Assembly (NCBI GenBank): GCA_017654735.1
Contig: JADPYG010000088.1
Coordinates: 310,001-374,000, forward strand
Source of the DNA: Vishniacozyma victoriae
Taxonomy: Eukaryota; Basidiomycota; Tremellomycetes; Tremellales; Bulleribasidiaceae
Length of the DNA: 64,000 nucleotides
Direction: 5' to 3'
The position numbers and the translations under genes were made by a program. Numbering within the stretch: position 1 is the stretch's first letter; the number at the start of each line of letters is the position of its first letter. Shown here in pieces: positions 35,818-47,104 of this stretch. A model generated the notes under the pieces. It saw nothing but the letters and a program-made list of their open reading frames with translations, was not told the DNA's origin and made no database searches.

Positions 35818-37712
35818 ATGCAGCGCCCACTACCCCTACCGGTTCTTCCGAAATTCGAACAATCAGCTACGAACGGGGATGATGGTCCGAAAGATCTCAA
35901 AGAGCTGGAAGAAGAAGGTCTGATCGATATTGATGCTAGAGAGATTGGCCATGCTGATCCCTAGACGAGCCAAAGGTACAAGCATGCGATGCACCGATCC
36001 ACATCAAGTGCATCAGTCTGGCAGCCATCATGCTTTTACCACTAGGCAAGTCATACTTCTGAGTAACATGCTAAGCGTTTAGGGGTCAATTGGGCATCGG
36101 CCAGTCTGGGACCACTCAAAAACACTCTTCGAAAAGAGATGGGTATTAACAACGAGCAATTTGGGGTGATAAGTTCTGCAGATGCCGTGGTGAATTCGTG
36201 AGTGATCATTGTAGCTATGTGCTTGACGTGACAGGATATGGCCTCTCGTTGGAGGGATTGCCCTAGACTGGCTTGGAGTGCAGACCATCGCCCCACTTTG
36301 CACCGTGACGATACTTCTCGGATCTATCGTTAGTGCTGTTGGTGTCAACATCACCAACTGGCGTTTACTCGCCGGAGGATATATCATCCAAGGGTTTGGG
36401 ACGGCACTCCTCGACTCGTGTCAGCACGTCTTCTTTCACGCATACGGTGGGCGACGCGGACTTGCATTCGCATTCGCTCTGGAGAACGCTTTTGCCAATG
36501 CCACTGGGGCCTCGGCAAGAGCTGCTGCGATTCCCATACAAAGGGCGCTTGGCACGCAATGGGTCTTTTGGTGGGTGTCAAGCTTCAGTTCGTAGCTGAG
36601 ATCAGGATTCCCGTGATATTCTGTGGTTTATCTTGTGGAGTCAATGGATTGTATCTGTGGTACGCCCGATCGATAATGCCATCCAAGTATCGCCTCACTT
36701 CCCGCAAGGATCAGAATCCCGATCTTGGGAAACGGCGTACTTTCGTACTGCTAATTAGCGCCATTTGGATGCTACCGTGGTGTTTCTGGATGCTTCCCAT
36801 GTCCCAAATTCTTCAGTCGGGAACCGTGGGGGGCATGCAATCTAGCTTCAATGACATCATTCGAATGTAGGTCTTTTGCGTCAGCGTGACTTATCCTCAG
36901 GAAGGGTTACACCGAGTCGGTCGCTGGTTTTCTTCAAGCAGGAAGCCAAGTTCTCAAGGTGAGTCCTGACCACCGACAAATGCTAAGGTTCAGTGTCTGC
37001 TGGGTCCGTGTCTTGGATATGCTATCGACAGATGGGGCCACCGCTTCCACTATGTAGCGGTTGGCCCGGTGTTTTGGGTAACATGTCAAGCTTTATTCAA
37101 CTACTCGAGCGTTCATCCGATGGTGCCTTTGGTAATCTCAGCCCTGGCGCAAGTTCTGTCTGCAGGACCTCTCCGTAGGTCAATAATCTTTGCCTTCCGC
37201 TGAATGTGATAGAGATGGCGCTGCACCTACTCGTTGCCGACCATCATCTGATTGGCACCGCATTCGGGGGTAAGTCTGTCGTCCCCTATCTCGATAGTGC
37301 TCATACAAGTCTGGCGTGCATATTCGAACGCCGGAAGTACAGTCATGGTGAGTGTAGTGCAAAAACGTCCTCAATGACCGTGTAGGAGGTCGTGTTCGGA
37401 AAGATACAAGACAACACACCAGGAGGAGGCTACTTCCGCGTTTTGAATCTAGCAATGGGTCTCAAAGCACTTGCCTTTTTCATCGCCCTGGGATACATCT
37501 TTGTCGACTACCGGTACCTCGGCAAAGGCCTGACGATGACCCGAAAGAAACGGGATGTGATCGAGGAGCAAGTACTTGCAGAGAAGCGCGAGGCCAGTGA
37601 TCCGTTGACGAAGCGCATCTCTGTGCGAGCAGTCACCAATAGTGGCATTGTGCTTCTTGCGGGGCTTCTAGTAGCTGCCTGGGTATTGTTCTTCATGGGA
37701 CTTGCTGGATGA
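35818..37712 (+). CDS. Major facilitator superfamily transporter (MFSD1-like)
   Basis: Ten exons: 35818-35917, 35965-36045, 36083-36197, 36235-36570, 36606-36866, 36901-36958, 36994-37174, 37213-37269, 37310-37347 and 37386-37712. The second intron (36046-36082) begins GCAAGT instead of GT; only this choice keeps the frame (LPLG then VNWASASLGPLK). The conceptual protein has about twelve hydrophobic spans. Motifs include WPLVGGIALDWLG, where MFS motif A lies between helices 2 and 3, FANATGASARAAAIPIQ, KGYTESVAGFLQAGSQVL and HHLIGTAFGVWRAYSNAG. The last two are typical of the MFSD1-like lysosomal branch. The N-terminal tail contains a dileucine-like acidic stretch (DLKELEEE), which would suit a vacuolar protein. 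The substrate is unknown; human MFSD1 exports dipeptides. Although fragmented in six-frame view, no true frameshift is required. Confidence 0.78.
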
Positions 37713-37948
37713 TGGGTGTGTGCGACGTTCGGACTCTTTGTTGCATCGCTATAAACCATCCGTGGATCTAAATTGTAGGCGTCGTTTCGGGTGTGAATGT
37801 GCGGTATGCAACAATTGTCAAGGTAGCAATGCGCTGTCTAGTCAAATTCAATTAATTTGGGACGTCTTGAGCGCGGGTTATCTGTAGTCTTCATCTTCAT
37901 CAGACAAGTGCATTATTGAAAACGCTATATGCCAATAAGCCAGGCTCC
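37713..37948. other. Short convergent intergenic region
   Basis: This is the 3' flank of two convergent genes. AT-rich stretches are present (CAAATTCAATTAATTTGG near 37842-37860, partly palindromic). Nothing else is seen. Confidence 0.4.
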
Positions 37949-39813
37949 TCAGACTCGAGCCGCACATTCTCCGTCTCTCTCCCCCACAGCCTTAGCCAGC
38001 CTTCTAGCTTCGTTCCCCCTACTTCTATTTCCAGATCTGCAACGTCGTCCATGGCATGCGGCGGTAGTGATAGCAGGGGCGGCGGGGGCGGGTGCAACAA
38101 CGGACGAAGCGATTGGAGCGGAAGCGACCACGGCCGGGCTCGAGATGGGGGCCGCGCTGGATACAGCCGGTACAGGAGGGTCGGCGGGAGCAGGACTTTC
38201 TACAGCTCCAGAACTGACTGTGGCAGCTACCTTTGTAGACGATCCTCCAGCCGCAGCCCTTGTTCCTACTGTCGTACCAGCTCCTACAGCTGCACCTGTC
38301 CCAGCAGCTGTCCCCGCTACGGTCCCTGCACCTGGGATAGCTCCTGTCAAAGCTGTTTCGGCCGAATTCTGTTCTGAAGTCCCTGCGTTCCCTGAAGAAG
38401 CGGTACTTCCATCACAAGCCTCCCCAGCTCCAGCTGGTAATCCAGCAAAGGACCCACCGCCATCGCTGTTGGTTCCTGTGGCTCCACCACCTACGATCAG
38501 TCCGCCTGGACCAGCGCACTGGTTGACTGGGGCGTTGCCGGATGGATTTGCTCCGATACCTTTGCCTCCAGGGCAAAATTCAATCAAGTACTAGTTTTGT
38601 TAGTTTTGCTTGTGACAGACTGAAAGTACTCACTTCGGGTCCTTTGCATTCGTGATTCATCTCAGTCCTGGTCGTATCAGCGGAAACAGACTGCGGGTAT
38701 GGCGTTTGACTCACTCAGGGGGATAGACAAAACCATCATTACAGGCTGCTTTCATGGTATCGTAAAAAGCTATTTGTCAGATCGGGACCTTGTCTGGTAA
38801 AGTTGTTCACTTACGGACATCGGTATCGGTCTTGCATGTCGCCTTGCTGTTATCAGGACAACAGGACTTGGCAGTCTTGAAATTGAATGGTGTTTCGGAA
38901 CCAGTTTCTTGAATATATCAGTGAGGTCTCGAAGCATGCGAAAGAAGAAAAAATACTATACTGAACTCCGGCGGTACAAGGATTGAAGCAAGACCCTACC
39001 GGGTCAGCTTGTAGAACCCAGGCTCGGGCAGGGAGGCTTACAGACGGTATCAGATCCGAATGGGAATGCTAGAGCCGGGTCGCATTTGGTCAATAGATCG
39101 GTCGTAGCTCCGCACGTGACTTTGGTGCATTTGGCGCCCGTCCCACCGGTCGGAGTGATGGCAATGGGGACATTGAAACCTGCATGTTAGTGGTACTACT
39201 GAGTGGAATTGATCCGTGAGATGTACCATCGGTAATCGAGACTAGTGTTGTCAGTCATTCGCCTATCCCACCGAAAGAACTGCTTACTATCAAAAGTCTC
39301 CGTACCCGGGAGAGTGAATTCTGCAAGCTGGTCTGTTGAGCGCATTCCAGCTCATCCCTATAGGTATACTTACAGTTGCACCACTCTGGCCAATCTGGGT
39401 CCCGTCACTGGTGGTCAGATTCTGCGTCACACTTCCTGCTACCCAGAGCAGCTATAATCACGTACCATTTGCCATTAGGACATCCCCCAATCTTGCAACC
39501 CGTACCTTGAGCATTACAGCCAGTAGCCGCCCAGAATTTTCCAGCCGAGACTGTGAGGCATGAGTACAGTCATAGCCTCCGATGTAGGAAAATACTCACA
39601 TTCCTCCGGGACATCCAGCTCATCTTTCTGACCAGCGGCCTGCATCCACATTCCCGTCCCAGCTTTACCGTTGACGGTGATTCCATTTGCACCGCTTACA
39701 GCAGTGTATGCTGCCCAGACTGGGGCTTTGCATTGATTGGAGATTACGAATTTCCGGGCATCACTTAGCTGACCAGCAGCTAGTATGACCAAGATGAGTA
39801 ACAGGCTGCACAT
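37949..39813 (-). CDS. Secreted thaumatin-like protein with long Ala/Gly/Pro C-terminal tail
   Basis: The start at 39811-39813 gives a signal peptide (MCSLLLILVILAAGQLSDA) followed directly by RKFVISNQCKAPVWAAY, the start of the thaumatin fold. Further thaumatin-like blocks are MWMQAAGQKDELDVP, GKFWAATGCN with TGCKIGGCPNGKW, and near the domain end FYDTMKAACNDGFVYPPE. Many Cys residues are present, consistent with the disulphide-rich fold. About seven short introns interrupt the domain (39590-38600). After the domain, EFCPGGKGIGANPSGNAP leads into a tail of about 170 residues made almost only of Ala, Gly, Thr, Val, Pro and Ser. It ends in an Arg-rich segment rather than a clear GPI signal. 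Thaumatin-like proteins of fungi can be glucan-active or wall-associated; that role is inferred. Confidence 0.72.
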
Positions 39814-39909
39814 CGCGATATCTTGAGTACACAGGTATAAGGTGAGCTACAAAGTAGAGCAGAGTAAGTCCAGACCGGCTGGTATGTAGGTAAAATGAGT
39901 GTAAGGGTT

Positions 39910-39952
39910 AAGTCGATCAGATACAGATAGCACCCAATCAAGTCGATCAGAT
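39910..39952. repeat. 13-base direct repeat, 30-base period
   Basis: AAGTCGATCAGAT is found at 39910-39922 and 39940-39952. It lies about 100 bases upstream of the thaumatin-like gene's ATG (minus strand) and so could be a promoter element. The CGATCAG core contains the GATC palindrome. Confidence 0.6.
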
Positions 39953-40623
39953 CACCTCATTTCTACCCACCATCTCAAACCCGGTCCCCGTGCAATCATC
40001 TTACCTCCCCTTGCGATCAACGGAACGTCCGCACAAAGGTCGCCTAATCCAACCTTTGTAAGTCACGTCCGAGGTGAGTATGTCACCGTTCCAAGTTACT
40101 ACACCTTTGATAGGTATATAGATTGAGACCTTTGATGCGATTCAATTCCTTTGATCGAGATGGTCGGGTCAAAGGTTGATCAGCGGGGAAGATCGGTGGG
40201 AACGGGGTTTGGGCAATCTATTCTGATTTGGACCGAGATAGCGACGATCCCCCCAATTGGACCATTGAAATAGATTCCGTTGTCCGCAAAGCGTCGAAGG
40301 ATGAAGTGACTGCGAGAATAAGGGGCACATCGCTTGATGCCCTTGTGACTGTGAAACTGTGTCTTTCACAGCTGACCTGCTACATCTGGTCTATCTTTTT
40401 CAAGCATGTGCGAGATATGACACCAAAAATCCGGCCCAATTTATCCACGACCATAGAATCTAGAAAATTCCGCATCCCGTCCGATCTGCGCAGACAACCT
40501 GGATATCGCCCAGTTAGTAGCAAGGTGGGGGACCACTTGCGAATCCTGTTAGGTGTTGTGGTTAATTACTTTTTGGTTTTTTCAGCAGGAATGAACTATG
40601 TTGTGAGGCGGAGTTGGTTAGAT

Positions 40624-40638
40624 TGTGTGTGTGTGTGG
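40624..40638. repeat. GT dinucleotide microsatellite
   Basis: A run of six to seven GT units in otherwise non-repetitive intergenic sequence. It is short and has no evident role. Confidence 0.6.
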
Positions 40639-41023
40639 GTCTCAGTCTTTAGCAGAGCGCGTCGTGACATTTTTTGAGCCCCGAGTGCGACTATGTACCA
40701 AATTTGCCAAATCGCTCTTATCCCGTTCATCGTCCTTTTCGCCTTTTCGTACCACAATCCTTCTCCAGCTATGCATAGTCAGGGATGCACCCCGGTCACA
40801 GCAGTTAATAGCGCGTAGAACATTCCTGCTCAGACCCAGAGAACAATGATTCGAAATCCGGTCAATCACTGCGCAATCCTGATAGCTTTGTGGCTCTATG
40901 CAGACGCGAAACGAGGGAGAACAGCGTAATCACATGAAGATCGTAAAGTAACTAGAAAGAGGGTTTCAGAAGTATGGCTAACGTGAAAAACGAGGGCCAC
41001 AACTGACAAAGTATATGAGCGCA

Positions 41024-43007
41024 CTACTTGCCCAAACCGAATCGCTTCTTTTGCTATCCCATCAGCATCGTACTCTTAATCGAAATAATATACAACTCAC
41101 GGTACCCTTCTCCGGGGTCAATGGTCGACCAGATTCAATTCTCCTCTTTTTATCTTCCAATTCCAACCTCTGTTTCTCCAAAGCTTCCTTCATTTCTCGA
41201 TGTCGAGCATACAACTCTTCTTCCGATTGTTTAAGTTTGGATTCTTTTTCTTGAACTTTTTGTTGGAAAACCATCTTCATCTCTGCTTCCATCTTTGCCA
41301 ATTTCGCCTGATTGTTAGCTTTGCTTCAAGTGTACGGGTGATTCAGCTGACCTCATGCATTGACCTCTCCTCTGCTTGCTTGACGGCGGGGCTACTTGTC
41401 AGCTTGGTTCAAAAGAAGAAAGAGAAAGCTCACTTGGTCTCCCTGAAAACACTCTCATCCTGCTCAACACCCATCGTCCTGAGTTTTTCCGATCGATAGT
41501 TCTCATACAAGATATCATTGGTATGTTCCCTCAATTCCTCCATATGAGTCCTGACAAGCATCTGACGGAGCTTGACGAAATCACAATGTGATTCATTGTC
41601 AACTTCAATGACTCCCCAGGGGTAGGCTCGCCCTCGGACTTGTCGTCCGTCAGTGGTGGGTACCACTGAGTCGGAACCGACCACAGCGAATGGGACTTTG
41701 CTCTGTGGATCAGCTATGTCTACAGCAGAAGGAACCGTAGCTTACGATGATCTCTTCATTCTCCTGAATAGTCTCCTCGTCCTCGTTCTCGTAAGCAGGA
41801 GGCTCAAAGATTCGGATACCGTGATGGTGAATATCAGCGAGGATCTGCCATCAGCACCATATCATGGGACCACCGGGGAAGACTCACTCTTTGCTTGAAT
41901 AAGCTAACCTCCTCCTCGGTCAGGGTATCGGCCTTGGCAATGACGGGAATCAAGTTGACCTTCTGGTGAAGTCTCCTCATGAATTCGATGTCGATTGGTT
42001 TGAGCCTTTCTTTCAGCTACGCCTCTACATAGTACAAAGAAGCTTACGAATGACCGGTGGGTTGGATAAAGTAGATACAAGCGTGAACACGGTTATCAAC
42101 CAGTTTGAGCCTGTTGACCCTATTTTCCTGCTCGAGGTAAGCGTCGAATCGAGCATCGATATTGTCCACAATTGGTTTCCAGCTGCTTATCAGCTTAATT
42201 CACCACAAAACAGGACAGCCAACCTTTCATCGTTGTTTACGAAATCACCGAATCCGGGGGTATCGACCACAGTCAATTTCAGCCTGACACCAGCTTCCTC
42301 AATATCTCTTCATCAGCCCAATTTCAGACCAGAAGGGTATGACTTACCGGCAGAGATACTCTCGATATTGACGGTCCTTCCCCTATCCACACCTGGGGCT
42401 GGGACCGCTTTAGGCTGGTATAGCTTGGTCTCGAATAGGGTGTTGATGAGAGTCGATTTCCCAAGACCCGACTCGCCTGTCTGTCAGCTTGTTTCTCAAT
42501 TGATGGGTACGTCGAGACGAGATTGAGATGAAGCTAAAGGACGGGATGCCAAAGGACCGAGCTCGACTTACCTACTACCATAGCGACGAATTGGAAACCA
42601 CGCCTTAGAGTCAGCTTTGACGTCTTGCAAAGAGCTGACGAGGCTTTTGCCTCTGTTACTCACCTGACACTCCTCCTGTGAACCTGATTAGGGAGATTTG
42701 AAAATCCAACCCAGCTCGTCAAAGCCTTCTTTACGCTCTGCTTGACTGCCGACGACCCTCCACCAGCTCCATATTCATTCTTGACAGGAGTGACTCCAGG
42801 TTCAGTCTTGATAGGTGTACCATTATGTCCATTCCCATATTGCCCATTTGTTTCTGAAGATTGACGTCCGTGCGCCGACTGATCATATTGTTGCTGTTGG
42901 TTGGCGTTGTTGTTGTATGACTGATCACCATTTGAATTGACACTGTTTCTCATTGAATCGTGTGATTCTCTTGGATGAGACGCGTTCTCATAGTACGAGT
43001 CTGCCAT
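41024..43007 (-). CDS. CDC3: Septin, Cdc3 type
   Basis: Septins are GTP-binding filament proteins of the bud neck and division site. The start at 43007 gives a Gln/Asn/Ser-rich N-terminal extension of about 95 residues, then [20 protein letters not shown], which is typical of the Cdc3/AspB group. The P-loop is [15 protein letters not shown], the switch region [12 protein letters not shown], and the base-recognition motif [10 protein letters not shown]. The septin unique element follows ([20 protein letters not shown]). The C-terminus is a coiled coil ([40 protein letters not shown]), and the last exon is tiny, encoding QKKRFGLGK, with its stop at 41024-41026. About ten introns with standard signals are present. 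The long N-terminal extension plus the coiled coil and the NLPNQ block favour Cdc3 over Cdc10, Cdc11 and Cdc12. Confidence 0.88.
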
Positions 43008-43299
43008 TATGATGTATGTATAAGAAGATGGTGAATAGTGAATGAAGGTAATAGAGGTACTCTGCTACTTCTACGCGTTGAATGAGTCTAAGCGTTCCTG
43101 AGAGAGAGGGTGGAGGGGAATATGGGTGCCACAATGACGGATATAGCGGAGATATACTAAATGGCTGGTGAGTTGATCGTCTGTATTCAACTGCTTAATT
43201 GTTATCATATACATACAGACTATACACTAATTCAAAAGACCATACAACAGGTCAGAATAGAGAGAGGATAAGAGGAAATAGAGGAAAGAATATCCAGAA

Positions 43300-44355
43300 A
43301 TGCGTTTGACTCCTGATGTAAGCTCAACCTCATCTAAACTTGACTCAAGCTGACAACTTAGTATGTATCCAAAGCCCAATCCGTTAGTTCAACAGGATAC
43401 TCTATAGACTCAAGCTCAACAATCAGCACCTGAATCCATTAAAGGAGAGGGAACTGGAGCTACGAGGTGGGTCAGCTGCGATGACAGGGAATTCGAGCTG
43501 AAGGCTAGGACTACAAATACCAGCAATTGAGAACTTGGCTTCCCATCAGGGAACATATGATACTCTCAACCTTACGGATAATTCGATAACGACTCTGGGG
43601 AATATACCTTTGTGTACGTTCAGCTAACTGACCCTGTGGACAAGCTGACCGAGTAGCACCGCGTATACATTCCTTACATCTTGCGCAGAATCAGATTTCA
43701 TCCATCAGCCCTTCATTACCTCCTAATGTAAGCTGTTGCGCCTCTTTGGAGGAACCCAGCTGACGTGTAGATCCCCAACCTAGTTACCCTTGGTCAGTTC
43801 ACTGAAAGAGGAGTAGACACGCGGCTGACAAGCAGTCCTCACAGATAACCTAATCTCCTCCCTCGCAGCCCTCCTACCCCTCGAAACCCTAACGCATCTA
43901 CGCCATCTATCACTAAAAGGCAATCCAGTCACAGAACACGAGCACTATGAATCATTCGTGGTCTGGAAGGTAAGCTCCCCACCCCGATCCCGACTGATCA
44001 ACAGGTCGCAAAAGGAAACCTCCACACCCTCGATTTCACACGCGTCAAGGACGCAACACGTACTTCGGCTCGTCAACTCCTAACAGACTCCGAGACGGGA
44101 TTACCAAATGCCCTAGCGCAGGAATTATCAATACCATCCACCTCGATCTCGGGAGCAACATTATCAGCATCAACAAAAGCTGCTGCTTCCGGAAACGGAC
44201 CAGTGGGCAAGGCAGGAAAAGGAAGATTGATGACACCCGAGGAAAAGAAGAGGGTGGTAGAGGCTTTAATGAGTGCATCGACAACGGAAGAGGTGAGGAA
44301 GCTGGAGCGGATGCTGGCAGAGGGTCTTGTGCCAGAGGGAGGAATCAATGCCTAG
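43300..44355 (+). CDS. LEA1: U2 snRNP protein A' (leucine-rich repeat protein Lea1)
   Basis: Binds U2 snRNA stem-loop IV together with the U2B'' protein and is needed for stable U2 snRNP in splicing. Eight exons: 43300-43317, 43362-43382, 43427-43466, 43509-43613, 43657-43727, 43771-43792, 43836-43969 and 44005-44355. Four are 40 nt or shorter. The spliced start MRLTPDYVSKAQSHLNPLKE continues ERELELRGLQIPAIENL and is unmistakable U2A'. Leucine-rich repeats follow (TYDTLNLTDNSITTLGNIP, RIHSLHLAQNQISSI, LVTLVLTDNLISSL, LRHLSLKGNPV), with the cap YESFVVWKVAKGNLHTLDF. The C-terminal tail has LMTPEEKKRVVEALMSA. None of the small exons stands out as an ORF, so automatic tools may truncate this gene. 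Confidence 0.92.
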
Positions 44356-44535
44356 GCCGGTTTTGGGATTGGAGTGGATTGTCAGTACAGAAAAGACGAA
44401 TAGAGGTCATATGGACGAGGCAAGTCCAAGATGACAATGTAATGTATATCTCCGTCATGCCATACTGCCTCAGTATACTCTTGCTCTCACGTCAGGTCAT
44501 ACATTCTCCTTACGCCCGTTACACTTGAGATAGGA

Positions 44536-45578
44536 TCAAGGAGCCACAGCCCGTTTCAGCCACTCTACCAAATCCTTCAATTCTTCAGAACCAACAGCAT
44601 GTTCTTCGCCATCACCACCGTAATACTTGAACACCACCCCATCCTTGATATAATCCGAGTCTTCGAACGTGTAGACATTCATTCCGAATTCCTTTACGAG
44701 TTCGAGGGATCGGTTGGTGACTGCAATCAGCAGCAATACCTCTTATCGCAGTGGGAGCCAGACTTGTAGGAGTCACTACATCATCTTCTTTCCCCGCAGC
44801 CCAAAATACCGGGATGGCTTCATACCCATCTTTCAATATCTACCATCAGCTCCACATATACATACCGTAGTCTCCACCTGAGCTTGACCCAAGAACTGAC
44901 ATACCTGACGAATAATCTCGTTCCTCGCCACCCACCCCTTAACAACTGCTAATCCATCAACAACCACCCCACCAGTCAAAGCTGTGAACAAAGCAATAGT
45001 ACCCCCCTGACTATATCCCCCAATAAACACTTTCTCAACTCCTTCCCCATACTCACACTGAATGAGGGAGATGAGGTAGTTTATTGCTTGGTCTTGGTGG
45101 TAGATATCATCTTGGGGGGATAAGAAGTTGAGGGTGGGTGTATCGAACCATGCTGGAAATAGGGTTCCTGGATGTCAGCTCTTGCTACTGCGGACAGGCG
45201 CAGAGCGTCTAATGGAATGACTGAGGCATACCGTTATTGTAGGTCGAAGAAATGAGTGGGGCTTGGGGGAGTATCCACTTTACACCTGGTACACTCGTAG
45301 AGAGGGGTAAGAGGACAGGCATCCAACTGGAATCTAGCATCAATGACTTGAGACATCAGTATGGGAGTGACGAACCGACAGATTCACCGAATCCCTATCC
45401 GTTAGCTTGGTACGAATAAGACGCAGGGACATACATGTGAGAAAACCATGGTTGCCTTATGATCTCCACTTGGAGGGATGATTGACGTTCCGTTTGGAAA
45501 TGATCCTTCAGCGCTGGACATCGCGGCGTGCGATGGGATAATGAGGATTAAGCTTATGAGTAGTGTTACCAGGATCAT
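44536..45578 (-). CDS. Acyl-protein-thioesterase-like alpha/beta hydrolase with N-terminal signal peptide
   Basis: The family (APT1/phospholipase-carboxylesterase) removes palmitate from proteins or hydrolyses short lipid esters. Catalytic elements are all present: the nucleophile motif VFIGGYSQGGTIALF (GYSQGG), the Asp in KEDDVVTPT, and the His in GDGEEHAVGSEE near the C-terminus. Upstream are VFSHG-like MVFSH, the substrate loop PLISSTYNNG and MPAWFDTPTLNF. The latter is the W-F-D-x block of APT1. The likely start at 45576-45578 gives MILVTLLISLILIIPSHAA, a clear secretion signal or membrane anchor. This is unusual because APT1 orthologues are cytosolic. An internal Met (AAMSSAEGSFPNG) could start a cytosolic form. 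Six introns are apparent. Confidence 0.8.
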
Positions 45579-45933
45579 ATTGAATTCTGAAAAGATGTAC
45601 TCGTCAACATAGGAGATAGCCTGTGCGTGCTCGAGAGTGAGGGGACTGTTGCTTCTTGACGCTCGGTGATCCGGTCAATGCCACGACCTTGAGTCATCTC
45701 TTGCCACGCCCCTCAAGTATCCAGCCATGATTGAGTGCGTCATGCAGCGACCACTGGTTCGTGTCAAGGAATCAAGGAATGCAAAACATTGTCCAAAAGC
45801 AAATGAATCTATACGTGATATTAATCATACTATAACGTAACCACGTATAAAGAAAGGGAAAATAGTTAAAAGTCATAACATATAAAAAGCCTGAATCTCT
45901 CAGAGAAACAGCTATCCAACTATAGGTGCGTTC
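45579..45933. other. Intergenic region
   Basis: Upstream of the thioesterase-like gene and downstream of the surface protein gene, both on minus. AT-rich 3' flank (ATAACGTAACCACG, TATAAAAAGCC). No gene seen. Confidence 0.35.
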
Positions 45934-47104
45934 TTAGAAAAGGAGAGAGATGGCACCGGCAACGAAAGCGGAACCAGCAATGATGGATCCAATTCCGCTA
46001 CTTCCAGAGAGAGAGAGGGCACCGCTGGAAGAGTTGAATGAGGCGGCGGCAATTCCAACTTCGGAAGTGATGGCCTTGACGTATGTAGGACCACAGGTTG
46101 CGTTGATGGCATTCCATAATTCGGATTGACCACCTAGGATGGGAGATTGGGATAGACCGAGAGCGTAAGGGAAAGCAGTCTCCCACTTGATGTAGGAAAC
46201 CATAACCTCCCTAGTGCATGGTGTGCAGAGGGTAGATTGCTTCATGGTAGGCTGGAGGAAGAGGAATGGGAGGTTGGTGTTTCGGTAAGTAGTCATGTTG
46301 GGGGTAATGATGGATGCGAATACTTGCTGGTCGGCTTGCTCCTGTCGGGAAAACATGTTGACGACTCGTTTAGTCATGTCGGATGCGGCGACTGGGACGG
46401 AAATGTAGAGGTTGTTGGCGGCTACCTGGATTGGGTTCCAGGTGGCGGCGAATGAACTGAGCATGACTGATCCAGAGGCGGCAGCGGATCCAGAAGCAGA
46501 GGCGGCGGAGCCAGAGGCAGATCCAGAGGCGGAAGCGGATGCGGAAGAGGTAGAGTTCTTGGCACCGCTAACGATCGACTTGACACAGAAATCCTGGTTT
46601 CCAGAATCGATTGAACAGACTGCCTTTCGTAGAGGGTTGACGACGTACAAGACATCATACAATTCTCGTACTTGAGCATTGTATTCTGTTGATGAAGTCA
46701 ACTCGGCAGAACAGTTGGAATAGAATCCAGAAAGCCATCCTCGGATAGCACTGTCTGCACATCCATTGGACTTGCACAAAGTGGTCAAGGTGTCCTGGAT
46801 ATCGGTGGAGGAAGCGTTGGATCCGGCAGTAGGGGTGTAGGCGGCGGTAGCGTTAATGAGGGGAGTAACACAGTCCTGGATCGATGTATCGGCGTTGAGG
46901 GTGGTGAGGAAGGAGGAACATGAAGCGGTGATGTTGGATGGGATCAATGCCGAGTCGGTCTGGATGTTAGCGGGGTCTATCACAACGGGTGTAGGTGGTG
47001 TCAATGCGGAGGTCTTGACTCCTTCCTTTGATTATCCCTGGACAAAGACTTACCTGGGCAGAAACCAAAGCAGCACCAGCGAGTAGTAGGACAGTTCGTA
47101 GCAT
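45934..47104 (-). CDS. Secreted, probably GPI-anchored cell-surface protein (DUF7729-like)
   Basis: Two exons, 47104-47054 and 47013-45934. The first encodes a signal peptide (MLRTVLLLAGAALVSAQ). The mature part has evenly spaced Cys residues (ASCSSFLTTLN, DCVTPLINATAAY, LCKSNGCADSAI, FYSNCSAEL, KAVCSIDSGNQDFC) and several N-glycosylation sequons. It then has a Ser/Ala/Gly repeat (about 46555-46470) and a second Cys pair in LCTPCTREVM. It ends with SSSGALSLSGSSGIGSIIAG and a hydrophobic tail FVAGAISLLF, which fits GPI attachment. This layout is common among basidiomycete surface proteins of unknown function. Codon use is strongly biased (TCC, GCC, AAC), suggesting high expression. Divergent from SHB17 with about 550 bases between starts. 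Confidence 0.75.

Larger units (their letters stand above)
39814..41023. other. Longest intergenic region (1.2 kb), short repeats only
   Basis: No gene, tRNA or mobile element is recognised. AAGTCGATCAGAT occurs twice exactly 30 bases apart (39910-39922 and 39940-39952). A (GT)n run lies at about 40624-40637. Two ORFs of about 75 codons overlap on opposite strands at 40625-40869 and have no supporting signals. Confidence 0.4.

Noticed and set aside
35782..35964. Frame running to 35964 (ending DAREIGHADP) as a separate small protein
   Set aside because: It begins at a TTG, and its end is intron sequence; splicing at 35918-35964 continues into the transporter.
36333..36599. Alternative frames on both strands within the transporter
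   Set aside because: They shadow the long fourth exon. Only one frame joins its neighbours by good splice sites and gives membrane spans.
37929..38594. 221-codon plus-strand frame rich in Ala and Pro
   Set aside because: It is the antisense of the thaumatin-like protein's Ala/Gly/Pro tail. Both strands stay open because of the codon composition, and the minus strand has the signal peptide and domain.
40624..40869. Possible tRNA or small RNA near 40850 (TTCGAAATCC resembles a B box)
   Set aside because: No matching acceptor stem or A box could be found upstream.
46412..46675. Plus-strand frame rich in Glu and Ala (ADPEAEAAEPEAD)
   Set aside because: It is antisense to the Ser/Ala/Gly repeat of the surface protein and an artefact of that repeat.
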